NCBI GenBank assembly: GCA_038210135.1
Contig: JBBQWZ010000024.1
Location: 31,371 to 95,370, forward strand
Direction of reading: 5' to 3'
From: JBBQWZ01 sp038210135
GTDB lineage: Bacteria; Acidobacteriota; Terriglobia; Bryobacterales; Bryobacteraceae
Length of the DNA: 64,000 bases
Positions 18,632 through 26,487 of this stretch are shown piece after piece (the stretch's first letter is position 1; every line of letters starts with the position of its first letter). Position numbers and translations under genes: made by a program. The notes under the pieces are model-generated. The model made no database searches and was not told the origin of the DNA. It saw nothing but the letters and a program-made list of their open reading frames with translations.

Positions 18632-20284
18632 TCAGTTTCGCGCCGCGCCGATCCGGTAGACGGCATAGCGGCTATTTCGAAAAACCAGCTCTCCGCCAGT
18701 GGAACTGCCTTTGAAGACGGCGTACTGAATGCCCAGTGCGCCCAGTTCGGCGGCGCTGACGCCGCCCTCGCACTGGCCGGTCGCGTTCCACCTGGTTTTC
18801 CATTGTTGGGCGAAGTCCGCGAAGTAATTCGCTTGCCCGCCGCTCTTCCAATCCACATAGAGGGCGCGGAGCGAATCGGCGCGAAAGATTCCCGGCTCGA
18901 GGCTGCGCTTCGCATCGGCGAACAGAAAAACCGCATCCGGCGACGTGTTCTCTCGCGCCCAATCGGCGACCTGCGCCAGTTCCGGCGTTCGAAGATCGGT
19001 GCGGTAATTCTGGACCCCGCTGAAATAGGGGATGGCAAAGAATGCCAGCGAAATGAACGATACCGGCATCCACTTCCTCGACATAGGCACTGCGCAAATC
19101 GAAGCCAGCGTAAACGCCAGCATCGTCTCGCGCAGCCCGAACGTTTCCGGAATCGCGAGAGTGCGAATCGGAATCCAGAACGCGGGTAAGAGCCATAGCA
19201 TCCGCCGCCACCATGTCGTTGCGCGGATCGCCGCCGTAGTCGAAAGCACGATCGCGAGCAATGTGATCCACAGAACGGCACGGGCGGGCTGAAATTGGGT
19301 CATCAGGGACCATTTCATTTGCTCCAGCAGAATCCACGAAAGAGGAATGCTGAGCAGCCCGGCCGCAGCCGGAACCAGTAGCCAGCGTGGGGCTCGAACG
19401 ACGCGCTCCGCGGCGATTAGTACCGCACTCATGACGACGTAGTGCGCGAAGAATTGCCACTTCCATTCGGAAACCCAGTTGTAGCTGGACCGCATCCTTT
19501 GCACTTGTTCGAGCCATGGAGCGATCGTTTCAAATACCGGCAGGCTGGTGGAACCGCGTGCGCCGATCAATAACGCCGCCAGGGCAACGACGAAGAACGC
19601 CGAAACGATCAGGACGTTCCGGCCGGATCCCGCGTCGCGTGCCAGGTCCCGAATCGGCTCCGGTTCGTGTGAAGTGAGCGGCCTCCAGTTGCGGCGAAAG
19701 GCAGCCGCGATCAACGCGGGCCAAACCGGCCAAGTGGTGGGAGCGTGAAACAAGGTCGCTAGCGCCGCGGCGGCGGCAGCCCAAGCGAAGCGCCGATGCA
19801 AGGCAAAGCCAATCGACAGCACCAAAGCTCCCATGGCGAAGCCACGAGGAACCGGCTCGTACTCGATGGTCAGCACGGACGGTCCGGCAATGGCGGCGCC
19901 GAGGCTCGCAAGCGCGGTAAGGCAGAACGCCTCGACACCAGAAAGACCGAGTGCGGTGGCGATCAGCCAAAGGCCCCAGATTCCCATCGCGCGGAAGATG
20001 AACTGCTGGGCGATCAGAATGGGCTCGAACCGAATCCCTGATAGCCGGCGAAGCGCGATCGAGACGTCGTCGTAAAACGTTAGGCCAGTATGAGGCCGGG
20101 TCGCGACGGGGTCGACGGCAAGAACCCTTGGGCCGGCGTAGGCGCGCTCCATCATCGGCGCGTAGACTTGCGTGTCCGATTGTAAGTACGTGTGGCCGGG
20201 AAAATAGAAGGTGACCGCGGTGAGGACAAGTAGAGCCGCGACCAGCGCGAAACGGGAGATCATAATGTCTCGCGCGAATCGCAC
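18632..20284 (-). CDS. multispan integral membrane protein, unknown function
   Basis: 550 residues from a GTG; an ATG at 20263 is an equally good start. The first helix (FALVAALLVLTAVTFYF) is followed by a polar loop (about 30-75) and then about ten further hydrophobic segments. Charged periplasmic-type loops and a soluble C-terminal tail of about 120 residues (from QNYRTDLRTPELAQVADWARENTS) resemble GT-C-like polyprenyl-dependent transferases, but no catalytic motif can be pinned. It starts 6 bases after the TPR gene's stop, so both are probably one transcript. Confidence 0.72.
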   Translation of the reverse strand: MRFARDIMISRFALVAALLVLTAVTFYFPGHTYLQSDTQVYAPMMERAYAGPRVLAVDPVATRPHTGLTFYDDVSIALRRLSGIRFEPILIAQQFIFRAMGIWGLWLIATALGLSGVEAFCLTALASLGAAIAGPSVLTIEYEPVPRGFAMGALVLSIGFALHRRFAWAAAAAALATLFHAPTTWPVWPALIAAAFRRNWRPLTSHEPEPIRDLARDAGSGRNVLIVSAFFVVALAALLIGARGSTSLPVFETIAPWLEQVQRMRSSYNWVSEWKWQFFAHYVVMSAVLIAAERVVRAPRWLLVPAAAGLLSIPLSWILLEQMKWSLMTQFQPARAVLWITLLAIVLSTTAAIRATTWWRRMLWLLPAFWIPIRTLAIPETFGLRETMLAFTLASICAVPMSRKWMPVSFISLAFFAIPYFSGVQNYRTDLRTPELAQVADWARENTSPDAVFLFADAKRSLEPGIFRADSLRALYVDWKSGGQANYFADFAQQWKTRWNATGQCEGGVSAAELGALGIQYAVFKGSSTGGELVFRNSRYAVYRIGAARN

Positions 20285-20290
20285 ATCAGG

Positions 20291-20965
20291 CTATTGCGCC
20301 GGAGTCTTGTCCAATTGCAGCTTGGCCCAAACGCGATTGGGATTGAGATCGATCGATTTCTGAAAGGCTTTGCGCGCGTCCGCGTTGTGGCCGGCCTTGC
20401 GCTGCGCGACTCCCAGCCAGAGATAGGCTTCGGCCAGTTTGGCATTCAGCGAGGCAGCCTTCTCAAAATCCTTGATCGCCAGTTCGACGCCGCCGCCGAA
20501 TGCAGCCGGAAGATAGTAATTTCCCACTCCGCGCGCGAGATAATTTTCTGCGAGTTTCGGATCGAGCTCGATGGCTTTGTTCACGCTGTCGAGCGCGCAG
20601 CGGCCGTACTTTATCCCCATCAGCTTCGCCGCCGGAAGCACCTGACCGCACAGTGTGCCGAGCAGCCGGTGATATTCGGCGTTCTTCGGTTGCAAGGCGA
20701 CAGCCTTCTCGGCGGATTTAATCCCGGCTTCCGCGGCGGAGCGGGCGCCGTTGTTGTCCTTGACTTCAATGGCAACTTCGGCGACGTAGCTTTCCGCCAG
20801 CGCGGCTTTATACAACGACGCCGCATCGTTCGGTTTCGCAGCGGCATTGGCCTGCTGCGCGAGTCTCTCGAGCGCGGGCCGGTCTTGCTTGTCGCGTGCC
20901 AATTCCAAATCCGACGCGTACAGAGAAACAGCTAGAAGGGAGAGGACCGAGAAACAACGAAGCAT
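20291..20965 (-). CDS. TPR-repeat exported protein
   Basis: 224 residues with a signal peptide (MLRCFSVLSLLAVSLYA). At least three tetratricopeptide units are visible: AEKAVALQPKNAEYHRLLG, VNKAIELDPKLAENYLARG and AEAYLWLGVAQRKAGHNADARKAFQKSIDLNP. TPRs bind partner proteins; the partner may be the membrane protein encoded directly after it. Confidence 0.85.
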   Translation of the reverse strand: MLRCFSVLSLLAVSLYASDLELARDKQDRPALERLAQQANAAAKPNDAASLYKAALAESYVAEVAIEVKDNNGARSAAEAGIKSAEKAVALQPKNAEYHRLLGTLCGQVLPAAKLMGIKYGRCALDSVNKAIELDPKLAENYLARGVGNYYLPAAFGGGVELAIKDFEKAASLNAKLAEAYLWLGVAQRKAGHNADARKAFQKSIDLNPNRVWAKLQLDKTPAQ

Positions 20966-21009
20966 CCGCTTTCATTCTAGCCGCTTCCGCTCAAATGAAC
21001 GGATCGGGC

Positions 21010-21585
21010 TCAGTTCTTTGGGAAATCGGGATGATGTTTAACTTCCCGAAGTTGCAGGATATGGCGTTGGGAATGGGCCGAAATCATCAACAGCCATTGG
21101 TAGGCATCGCGCTCCCAACCCGGAATCATGTGATGACGCCAGTCCTCCTGCGCGGTTTTGACGTGCTCACGCATCGTCTTGCGAAGCGCCAGGAACTCAC
21201 TCAACACCGGAGCTAAGTCGGCCGACTTTAGATTCGGAACTTGCGGCGGAGGCGTCTTGTCGTGTGAGGTCCGATCGATGCCGTACCAAAGGCGGTCGAT
21301 GTCCTCCGAAGGAGAATCCTCTTTGGTCGGTTTATTCTTGATTTCGCGAAGGTAGGTTTTCCAGTACCCCGGTTCCGACAGGTTCAGGTGCTGGATGCAC
21401 TCAAGAACGCTGAACATCCCCGGCGCGGGTCGAAACGCCAGTTGGGCCGGAGACAGGTGGCTCACTTCATCGACGAGCCAGCTTTCGGTCATCTCGAAAT
21501 GCGCCATCAGGTGCTGCCGGTCGAGATCAGACGGCTTTTCGGCGCTAAAAAGCGGCAGAGCAAGAACGAAGAGAAGGGTTCGCAT
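21010..21585 (-). CDS. DinB-like protein, exported
   Basis: 191 residues. A short hydrophobic leader (MRTLLFVLALPLFSA) precedes a four-helix DinB/YfiT-type bundle. The metal-ligand histidines of the fold are plausible in HLMAHFEMT, ECIQHLN and AHSQRHILQLREVKHHPDF. The enzymatic role is not known; the family includes thiol-dependent metalloenzymes. Upstream extension to 21714 is possible in frame but adds a basic, unstructured N terminus over the divergent gene's leader, so I took the later ATG. Confidence 0.8.
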   Translation of the reverse strand: MRTLLFVLALPLFSAEKPSDLDRQHLMAHFEMTESWLVDEVSHLSPAQLAFRPAPGMFSVLECIQHLNLSEPGYWKTYLREIKNKPTKEDSPSEDIDRLWYGIDRTSHDKTPPPQVPNLKSADLAPVLSEFLALRKTMREHVKTAQEDWRHHMIPGWERDAYQWLLMISAHSQRHILQLREVKHHPDFPKN

Positions 21586-21672
21586 GTTGCGAAATCGTAG
21601 CACCCGGTGCCTTCCTCGTCTAGAACAATGTTGCGGTTTTTTTCGCCCCTGGTATTGGGTAGACTGCTTATC

Positions 21673-22218
21673 ATGTCCGTAATCCTGGTGAACCCGATGA
21701 GTGAGGTGCGGCACGACGGAGTGCCACCGGCGACGCGTATCGACACGCTGTCCGGCAAGCGGATCGGTTTGCTCGACATCTCGAAGCCCGGCGGCGACGT
21801 ATTTTTGAATCGGCTCGAAACTCTGCTCAAAGAGCGCGGAGCGGCGGAGGTCCTACGGTTCCGCAAGCCGACCTTCGCGAAGCCCGCGCCCGAAGCGGTG
21901 TTGGCGCAGATCCGGGCCGCCGCGCCGGACGCGCTGGTCGAAGCGCTGGCCGATTGAGGGTCCTGTACAACGTGCAGTTTGCACGATACGACAAGAATTG
22001 AATCCTTCGGCATACCGGCCATCGCGGTGGCGACGACGGAATTTCGCACCGCCGCCCGGGTGCAGGCGAGTGCGCTAGGGCGCGGCGATCTGGACCCGGT
22101 CTATGTCGCGCATCCGATTCAGGATCAAACTCGCGCGGAGATCGAGGCGCGGGCCGACAGCGTGATCGCTGAAATCGTGGCACGCTTGTCTGTAGGTGCG
22201 TCCTCCTCCTCCGTCTAA
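21673..22218 (+). CDS. UGSC-family selenoprotein (in-frame UGA at 21955-21957 read as Sec)
   Basis: 181 residues if UGA is read as selenocysteine at position 95. The frame from ATG 21673 reaches TGA at 21955-21957 and continues in the same frame to TAA at 22216-22218. The residues around it read ALAD-U-GSCTTCSLHD, which is exactly the defining U/C-GSC motif of the UGSC family; the flanking RIESFGIPAIAVATTEF also fits the family. A SECIS-like hairpin follows the UGA (see separate entry). The family's reaction is unknown; U/CxxC suggests thiol redox chemistry. The following ABC exporter's GTG lies inside this gene's end. Automatic callers would split it in two. A Cys-to-stop mutation is the alternative. 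Confidence 0.85.
21964..21990 (+). promoter_or_regulatory. candidate bacterial SECIS element
   Basis: CGTGCA (21971-21976), loop GTT (21977-21979), TGCACG (21980-21985): a perfect 6-bp stem with a G at the first loop position. Outer pairs GTA 21965-21967 with TAC 21987-21989 extend the stem past a small internal loop. The apical loop begins 19 nt after the UGA, within the 16-37 nt window known for bacterial SECIS elements. Confidence 0.75.
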
Positions 22219-24043
22219 TTCAGAAATTCCAGCGACTTGGCGCGAACGAATCCGCGCGCTGAAAAACATCCCGCCTCTACTGCGCATGCTGTGGCAGACG
22301 TCGCCGTGGCTGGCCGGAGCGACTCTTGTGTTTCGAGCGGTCGCCGCCTTGGTGCCCTTAGCGCAGCTATGGATCAGCAAGCTGATCGTCGATCAAGTTG
22401 TTGCGCGAGTCTCCGGGCGCCATGTCGATGACCCGGACAAAGTCTGGACCTATCTCGCGATGGAGATCGGACTGGCCGTCGGCGGCGACCTTTTGGGCCG
22501 CGGCTTGAACCTCTGTGATTCGCTGCTTGGCGATCGCTTCACGAATCATGTGTCGTTGAAATTGATGGAGCACGCGGCTACCCTCGACCTGATCTCGTTC
22601 GAAGATCCGGTGTTCTACGACAAGATGGAACGCGCCCGGCGTCAGACATCGTCGCGGCTTGGAATGCTCGCCGTGCTAGCCGGACTCGCCCAACAGATGG
22701 TCACGCTGTTTTCGCTGACCGCCGGCGTCGCGTGGTTCTCCTGGTGGTACACGCTGTTGCTGGTGATCGCCGTCATTCCCGCATTCCTCGGCGAGACGCG
22801 TTTCGCCATGCTCGCGTATTCGATGATGTACCGCTGGACGCCGGAGCGCCGCGAGCTCGACTACTTGCGCATGCTCGGCGCCAGTACGCAAAGCGCCAAG
22901 GAGATCAAGATCTTTGGTCTTGGCGAGCACCTCATCGGGCGGTCTCGCGAACTGTTCGATAAGTTTTTCGACGAGAACAAGAAGCTGGCGATTCGCAGGG
23001 CGCTGTCGGGATCGGCGTTGAACATATTGCCGACCGCGGGCTACTACATCGCCTACGGTGTGATCCTCTATCGCACGCTGACCGGCGTCGTTTCCGTGGG
23101 AGACCTGACGTTTCTCGCAGGCGCTTTCGCGCGTTCGCGCGGCTTGATCGAGAGCCTCTTCGGTGGAATCAATAACGTCAGCGAACAAGCGCTGTACATC
23201 AAGGATCTGTTCGATTACTTCGACACCAAGCCGTCAATCATCTCGAAGCCGTCCGCGATCCCGGCGCCGCGTCCGATCCGTCAGGGGTTTGAGTTTCGCA
23301 ATGTTTCTTTCGCGTATCCGGGGACGGACGGCAAGCCCGGAAAGCTCGTTTTGAAGAACGTGAGTTTCACGCTGCCGGCGGGTGAGCGCATCGCGTTGAT
23401 CGGCGAAAACGGCGCGGGCAAAACGACGCTGGTCAAGCTGCTCGCGCGCCTCTACGAGCCGACGGACGGCGCCGTTCTGCTCGACGGAGTCGATCTCCGC
23501 GATTACGACGTGCTGTCGCTACGCCAGGAAATCGGCGTAATTTTTCAGGATTACATGCGGTATGACTTCCCGGTCCGCGACAACATCGGTTTCGGCCGTA
23601 TTGAGGAACTTTCGAACGAACCGCGCATCTTGGAGGCCGCGGAGAAAAGCATGGCCGCTCCGATGATCGAAAAACTGGCGGGCGGAATGGGCCAGATGCT
23701 CGGAAGGCGGTTCGACGGCGGAGTGGATTTGTCGGCCGGCCAATGGCAGAAGATCGCGCTCGGACGCGCCTACATGCGGGACGCCCAGCTGTTGATTTTG
23801 GACGAGCCCACCGCGGCGCTGGATGCGCGGGCGGAATACGAGGTGTTCGTTCGCTTCGCGGATTTGACCCGCGGGAAAATGGCCGTCCTTATCTCGCACC
23901 GCTTTTCGACCGTCCGGATGGCGGATCGAATCTTAGTGTTGGAGAATGGCGAAATCAGCGAGCAAGGCAGCCATTCGGAATTGCTCGCCCACCGCGGACG
24001 CTATGCGGAGTTGTTCGAGTTGCAGGCAGCCGGATATCGCTAG
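22196..24043 (+). CDS. ABC exporter, fused permease and ATPase
   Basis: 615 residues, GTG start overlapping the selenoprotein gene by 23 bases. The N-terminal half holds about five to six membrane helices (first LVFRAVAALVPLAQLWISKLI). The C-terminal nucleotide-binding domain has Walker A GENGAGKTT, Q-loop GVIFQDY, a signature LSAGQ (LSGGQ variant), Walker B LLILDEPTAALD and the switch His in VLISHRFS. Half-transporters of this type dimerise and export lipids, peptides or drugs; the substrate is unknown. The helical domain keeps features of the MsbA/LapB-like class but lacks a peptidase domain. Confidence 0.9.
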   Translation: MRPPPPSNSEIPATWRERIRALKNIPPLLRMLWQTSPWLAGATLVFRAVAALVPLAQLWISKLIVDQVVARVSGRHVDDPDKVWTYLAMEIGLAVGGDLLGRGLNLCDSLLGDRFTNHVSLKLMEHAATLDLISFEDPVFYDKMERARRQTSSRLGMLAVLAGLAQQMVTLFSLTAGVAWFSWWYTLLLVIAVIPAFLGETRFAMLAYSMMYRWTPERRELDYLRMLGASTQSAKEIKIFGLGEHLIGRSRELFDKFFDENKKLAIRRALSGSALNILPTAGYYIAYGVILYRTLTGVVSVGDLTFLAGAFARSRGLIESLFGGINNVSEQALYIKDLFDYFDTKPSIISKPSAIPAPRPIRQGFEFRNVSFAYPGTDGKPGKLVLKNVSFTLPAGERIALIGENGAGKTTLVKLLARLYEPTDGAVLLDGVDLRDYDVLSLRQEIGVIFQDYMRYDFPVRDNIGFGRIEELSNEPRILEAAEKSMAAPMIEKLAGGMGQMLGRRFDGGVDLSAGQWQKIALGRAYMRDAQLLILDEPTAALDARAEYEVFVRFADLTRGKMAVLISHRFSTVRMADRILVLENGEISEQGSHSELLAHRGRYAELFELQAAGYR

Positions 24044-24049
24044 AATCCG

Positions 24050-24823
24050 CTACGGATGCCCGATGAAATCCATGCGGCCACCGTCCACCGTCAGCACCTG
24101 CGCGGTGATGAAGCCGGATTGCTCCGACGCCAGAAACGAAACCGCGTGCGCGATGTCTTCGGGCTCGCCCAGGCGTCGCGTCATCGCGCGATCCGCCATG
24201 GTTTGGCGGACCTTCTCGAAATCGCCGCCGCCGAAGCTATCCTTCAACATATCGGTGACGACGAAGCCGGGCGCGACGGCATTCACGGTGATTCCGTGGG
24301 GGCCGAGTGTCCAGGCGAAACGGCGGGTCAGCGCGATGACGGCCGCCTTGGTGGCTGCGTAAAAGGTCGTTCCGACAGCCGTACTGCCGTGTCCGGCGAT
24401 GGAAGAAATATTGATGATGCGGCCCCAACCCTTGGCTTTCATCGCCGGATACGCGGCGCGGGTACAGAAGACAGTGCCATCCACGTTCGTCTCCCGCATC
24501 GGACCCATGGTGGCGAAATCGAAATCTTCGAGGTCGCCGCGAGCCACCACGCCGGCATTGTTCACCAGGACATCCACGTCGCCAAACGCCTTCGAAGTTT
24601 GCTCGAACATCGCGTTGACCTGATCACGGCTCTTGACGTCCGCCTGGATCGCGATCGCAGCTCCGCCACTGGCTTCGATTTCCTTAACCAGCGAATCGGC
24701 GCCGTCTTTCGACTTCGCGTAGTTCACGACGACCTTCATGCCGTCGTGCGCGAGACGGGCTGCAATGGCGCGTCCGATTCCGCGGGAGGCTCCGGTGACA
24801 AGAGCGATTCGTTGGGGGTTCAT
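24050..24823 (-). CDS. SDR-family oxidoreductase (3-oxoacyl reductase-like)
   Basis: 257 residues, a classical short-chain dehydrogenase. Cofactor loop TGASRGIGRA near the N terminus, NNAG, catalytic Ser in NISSIAG and the YAATK Tyr/Lys pair, with the C-terminal GQ/VDGG block replaced by AQVLTVDGGRMDF. FabG-like enzymes reduce beta-keto thioesters with NADPH, but the family has many substrates. Monocistronic, convergent with the ABC exporter. Confidence 0.88.
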   Translation of the reverse strand: MNPQRIALVTGASRGIGRAIAARLAHDGMKVVVNYAKSKDGADSLVKEIEASGGAAIAIQADVKSRDQVNAMFEQTSKAFGDVDVLVNNAGVVARGDLEDFDFATMGPMRETNVDGTVFCTRAAYPAMKAKGWGRIINISSIAGHGSTAVGTTFYAATKAAVIALTRRFAWTLGPHGITVNAVAPGFVVTDMLKDSFGGGDFEKVRQTMADRAMTRRLGEPEDIAHAVSFLASEQSGFITAQVLTVDGGRMDFIGHP

Positions 24824-24864
24824 CGAAAACCAGTGTAGACGACGGAGGAACGTGCGAACGCCGG

Positions 24865-25194
24865 CTATGGTCCGGCGGGTTCCACCACGGCGGACATCGA
24901 GCCCTTGGAGCGCGGCATGCGCCAGTCGGCCCCGTGAGCATGAATTTGCGCCTGCGCGTATTCCGCCTGCGGCTGCTCGCAGGTGATTACGATCGTGCGG
25001 CCGCTGGTGTCCACCTCGACGGCGTGCTCGAAGGCACGTTGGGCGGAGCAGAAAAACAGGCGTTCCAACATCTCGACCACATAGTCATAGGAGTGGTCGT
25101 TGTCGTCGAGCAGCACGCAGTGGAACAGTGGCGCGTGCTGCTCGTCTTGAGAGGATTCGACGCCGGTATCGGGGGCTATTCCTGGTCTGCTCAT
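24865..25194 (-). CDS. clpS: ClpS-family adaptor with divergent N-degron pocket
   Basis: 109 residues. ClpS delivers N-degron substrates to the ClpAP-type protease. The fold's core matches: HCVLLDDNDHSYDYVVEML then QRAFEHAVEVDTSGRTIVI and the C-terminal GSMSAVVEP. Against E. coli ClpS by eye, NDDYT becomes DDNDH, the Met40 position is Tyr and His66 is Asp, so the peptide pocket is changed. A GADWRMPRSKGSMSA tail like this marks a subtype I recall from Acidobacteria and Planctomycetes. No Clp ATPase is nearby. Confidence 0.8.
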   Translation of the reverse strand: MSRPGIAPDTGVESSQDEQHAPLFHCVLLDDNDHSYDYVVEMLERLFFCSAQRAFEHAVEVDTSGRTIVITCEQPQAEYAQAQIHAHGADWRMPRSKGSMSAVVEPAGP

Positions 25195-25233
25195 ACCCTC
25201 TTCTGCCTCAACTTTACAGGTTCGGCGATGTGT

Positions 25234-26388
25234 TTAGGACTTCCGGTCGAGGGCCGTATTAATGTCCGCGATGCCGTTCCGCAGATTAACCGCAACCATA
25301 TCGGCGCTTCGCATCGGCGGCGGCACTTGCGCGTAGCGGCTGTAGGATTCCCGAAGAAAGTCGCCGTAGCCGTCGCGGGAAAGTGATTTCAGCGTGTCCA
25401 CGGTGATGCTGGCGCGCTGCTGTTCGACCGTCTGCTTCTTGCCGCGCGCGGAAAGCACGCGCTCCGTCAGTTCTTCAACGAAGGTTCCCTTTTGGTAGAG
25501 CCGCGCCTTCCCCTGCTGGACGCCGCCATGTCCGCCGGCAACCTGAGTGAAATCCAGCTCTGCGACTTTCAACAACGTTCGCGGCCACTCCGTCGGGTAA
25601 CTATCGGTGAGGAACGGCAAAAAACCGTGGAGCAGATCGCCGGTCGCTACAACCTTCGTCCGCGGACTGAAGACCACGACGTCGCCCGCGGTGTGCCCGC
25701 GTCCCCTGAAAGCCAGGTACAGCTCGTGCGTTTTGTCATGCAGGATCAAGTCCTCGGAAAACGTGACGTTTGGCAATTCCGGCTTGACGTTCTGCATTTC
25801 CCGGATGAACTCGTTGGCCTGCGAGATTTCGTTCTGGTAGAACGCCTTCTCCTCCGCCGTTTTTGCCGAGCCGAGGGCGCTCTTGTAGCCATCGAGATTC
25901 TTCTTCGCTTCCTCCACCGAAGCTTGCAAGCGCTGTGGACCCAGCTCAGCGATCAGGCGGCGAGTCGGCTCGCTGGCGACCAAATCGGCTTGCGGAGCGA
26001 TGCGCCGGTAGGCGCTGTTGCCTTGCGAATGATCCCAGTGAAAGTGAGAATTAACAATGTGCCGTACCGGCTTGGTGCTGACCTCCGAACGAATCTGCGA
26101 CACCAGCGAAACGGCGGCGGACGGCTTCGAGTGCGTGTCCACGATCAACAGTCCGTCGGACTGCTCGAAAATTACGGCGTTGCAATTGATAATCGTGCGC
26201 GGCTTGGCAATCGCGGAATAGACGCCCTCGCCGATTTTGGTGATGTCGAAAAGCTTTGGCAGGCCGGGCGCGGCTTGGCCCCGAGCCTGCGCGGCGCGGA
26301 GCACCGATTGCTCGAGTAACGAGGCGCCGGTCCAGCAAGCTCCGAGGGTGGCGCGAAGAAATCCGCGACGGACGATTGGCCGAGACAT
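25234..26388 (-). CDS. MBL-fold metallohydrolase, exported
   Basis: 384 residues. The N-terminal RRGFLRATLGACW fits a Tat leader. The metal motif HFHWDH (His115, His117, Asp119, His120) and a later GRGHTAGDVVVFS supply the metallo-beta-lactamase-fold ligands; GGHGGV gives another. Substrate unknown: the family covers lactamases, glyoxalases and sulfatases. The domain spacing with a long insert (about 160-210) resembles the subgroup seen in acidobacterial environmental proteins. Confidence 0.85.
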   Translation of the reverse strand: MSRPIVRRGFLRATLGACWTGASLLEQSVLRAAQARGQAAPGLPKLFDITKIGEGVYSAIAKPRTIINCNAVIFEQSDGLLIVDTHSKPSAAVSLVSQIRSEVSTKPVRHIVNSHFHWDHSQGNSAYRRIAPQADLVASEPTRRLIAELGPQRLQASVEEAKKNLDGYKSALGSAKTAEEKAFYQNEISQANEFIREMQNVKPELPNVTFSEDLILHDKTHELYLAFRGRGHTAGDVVVFSPRTKVVATGDLLHGFLPFLTDSYPTEWPRTLLKVAELDFTQVAGGHGGVQQGKARLYQKGTFVEELTERVLSARGKKQTVEQQRASITVDTLKSLSRDGYGDFLRESYSRYAQVPPPMRSADMVAVNLRNGIADINTALDRKS

Positions 26389-26487
26389 TAGCGTGATGGT
26401 AAACCACTTTCCGGCGGCCTTGCAAAGGGCATCGAAATATTCCCGCCTCTTTTGTTAACCAAACTCCGGATGGCGAGTATTGGCTTC

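Noticed and set aside
24056..24838. 260-residue plus-strand frame opposite the SDR gene
   Set aside because: Shadow of a well-conserved SDR on the minus strand; no independent features.
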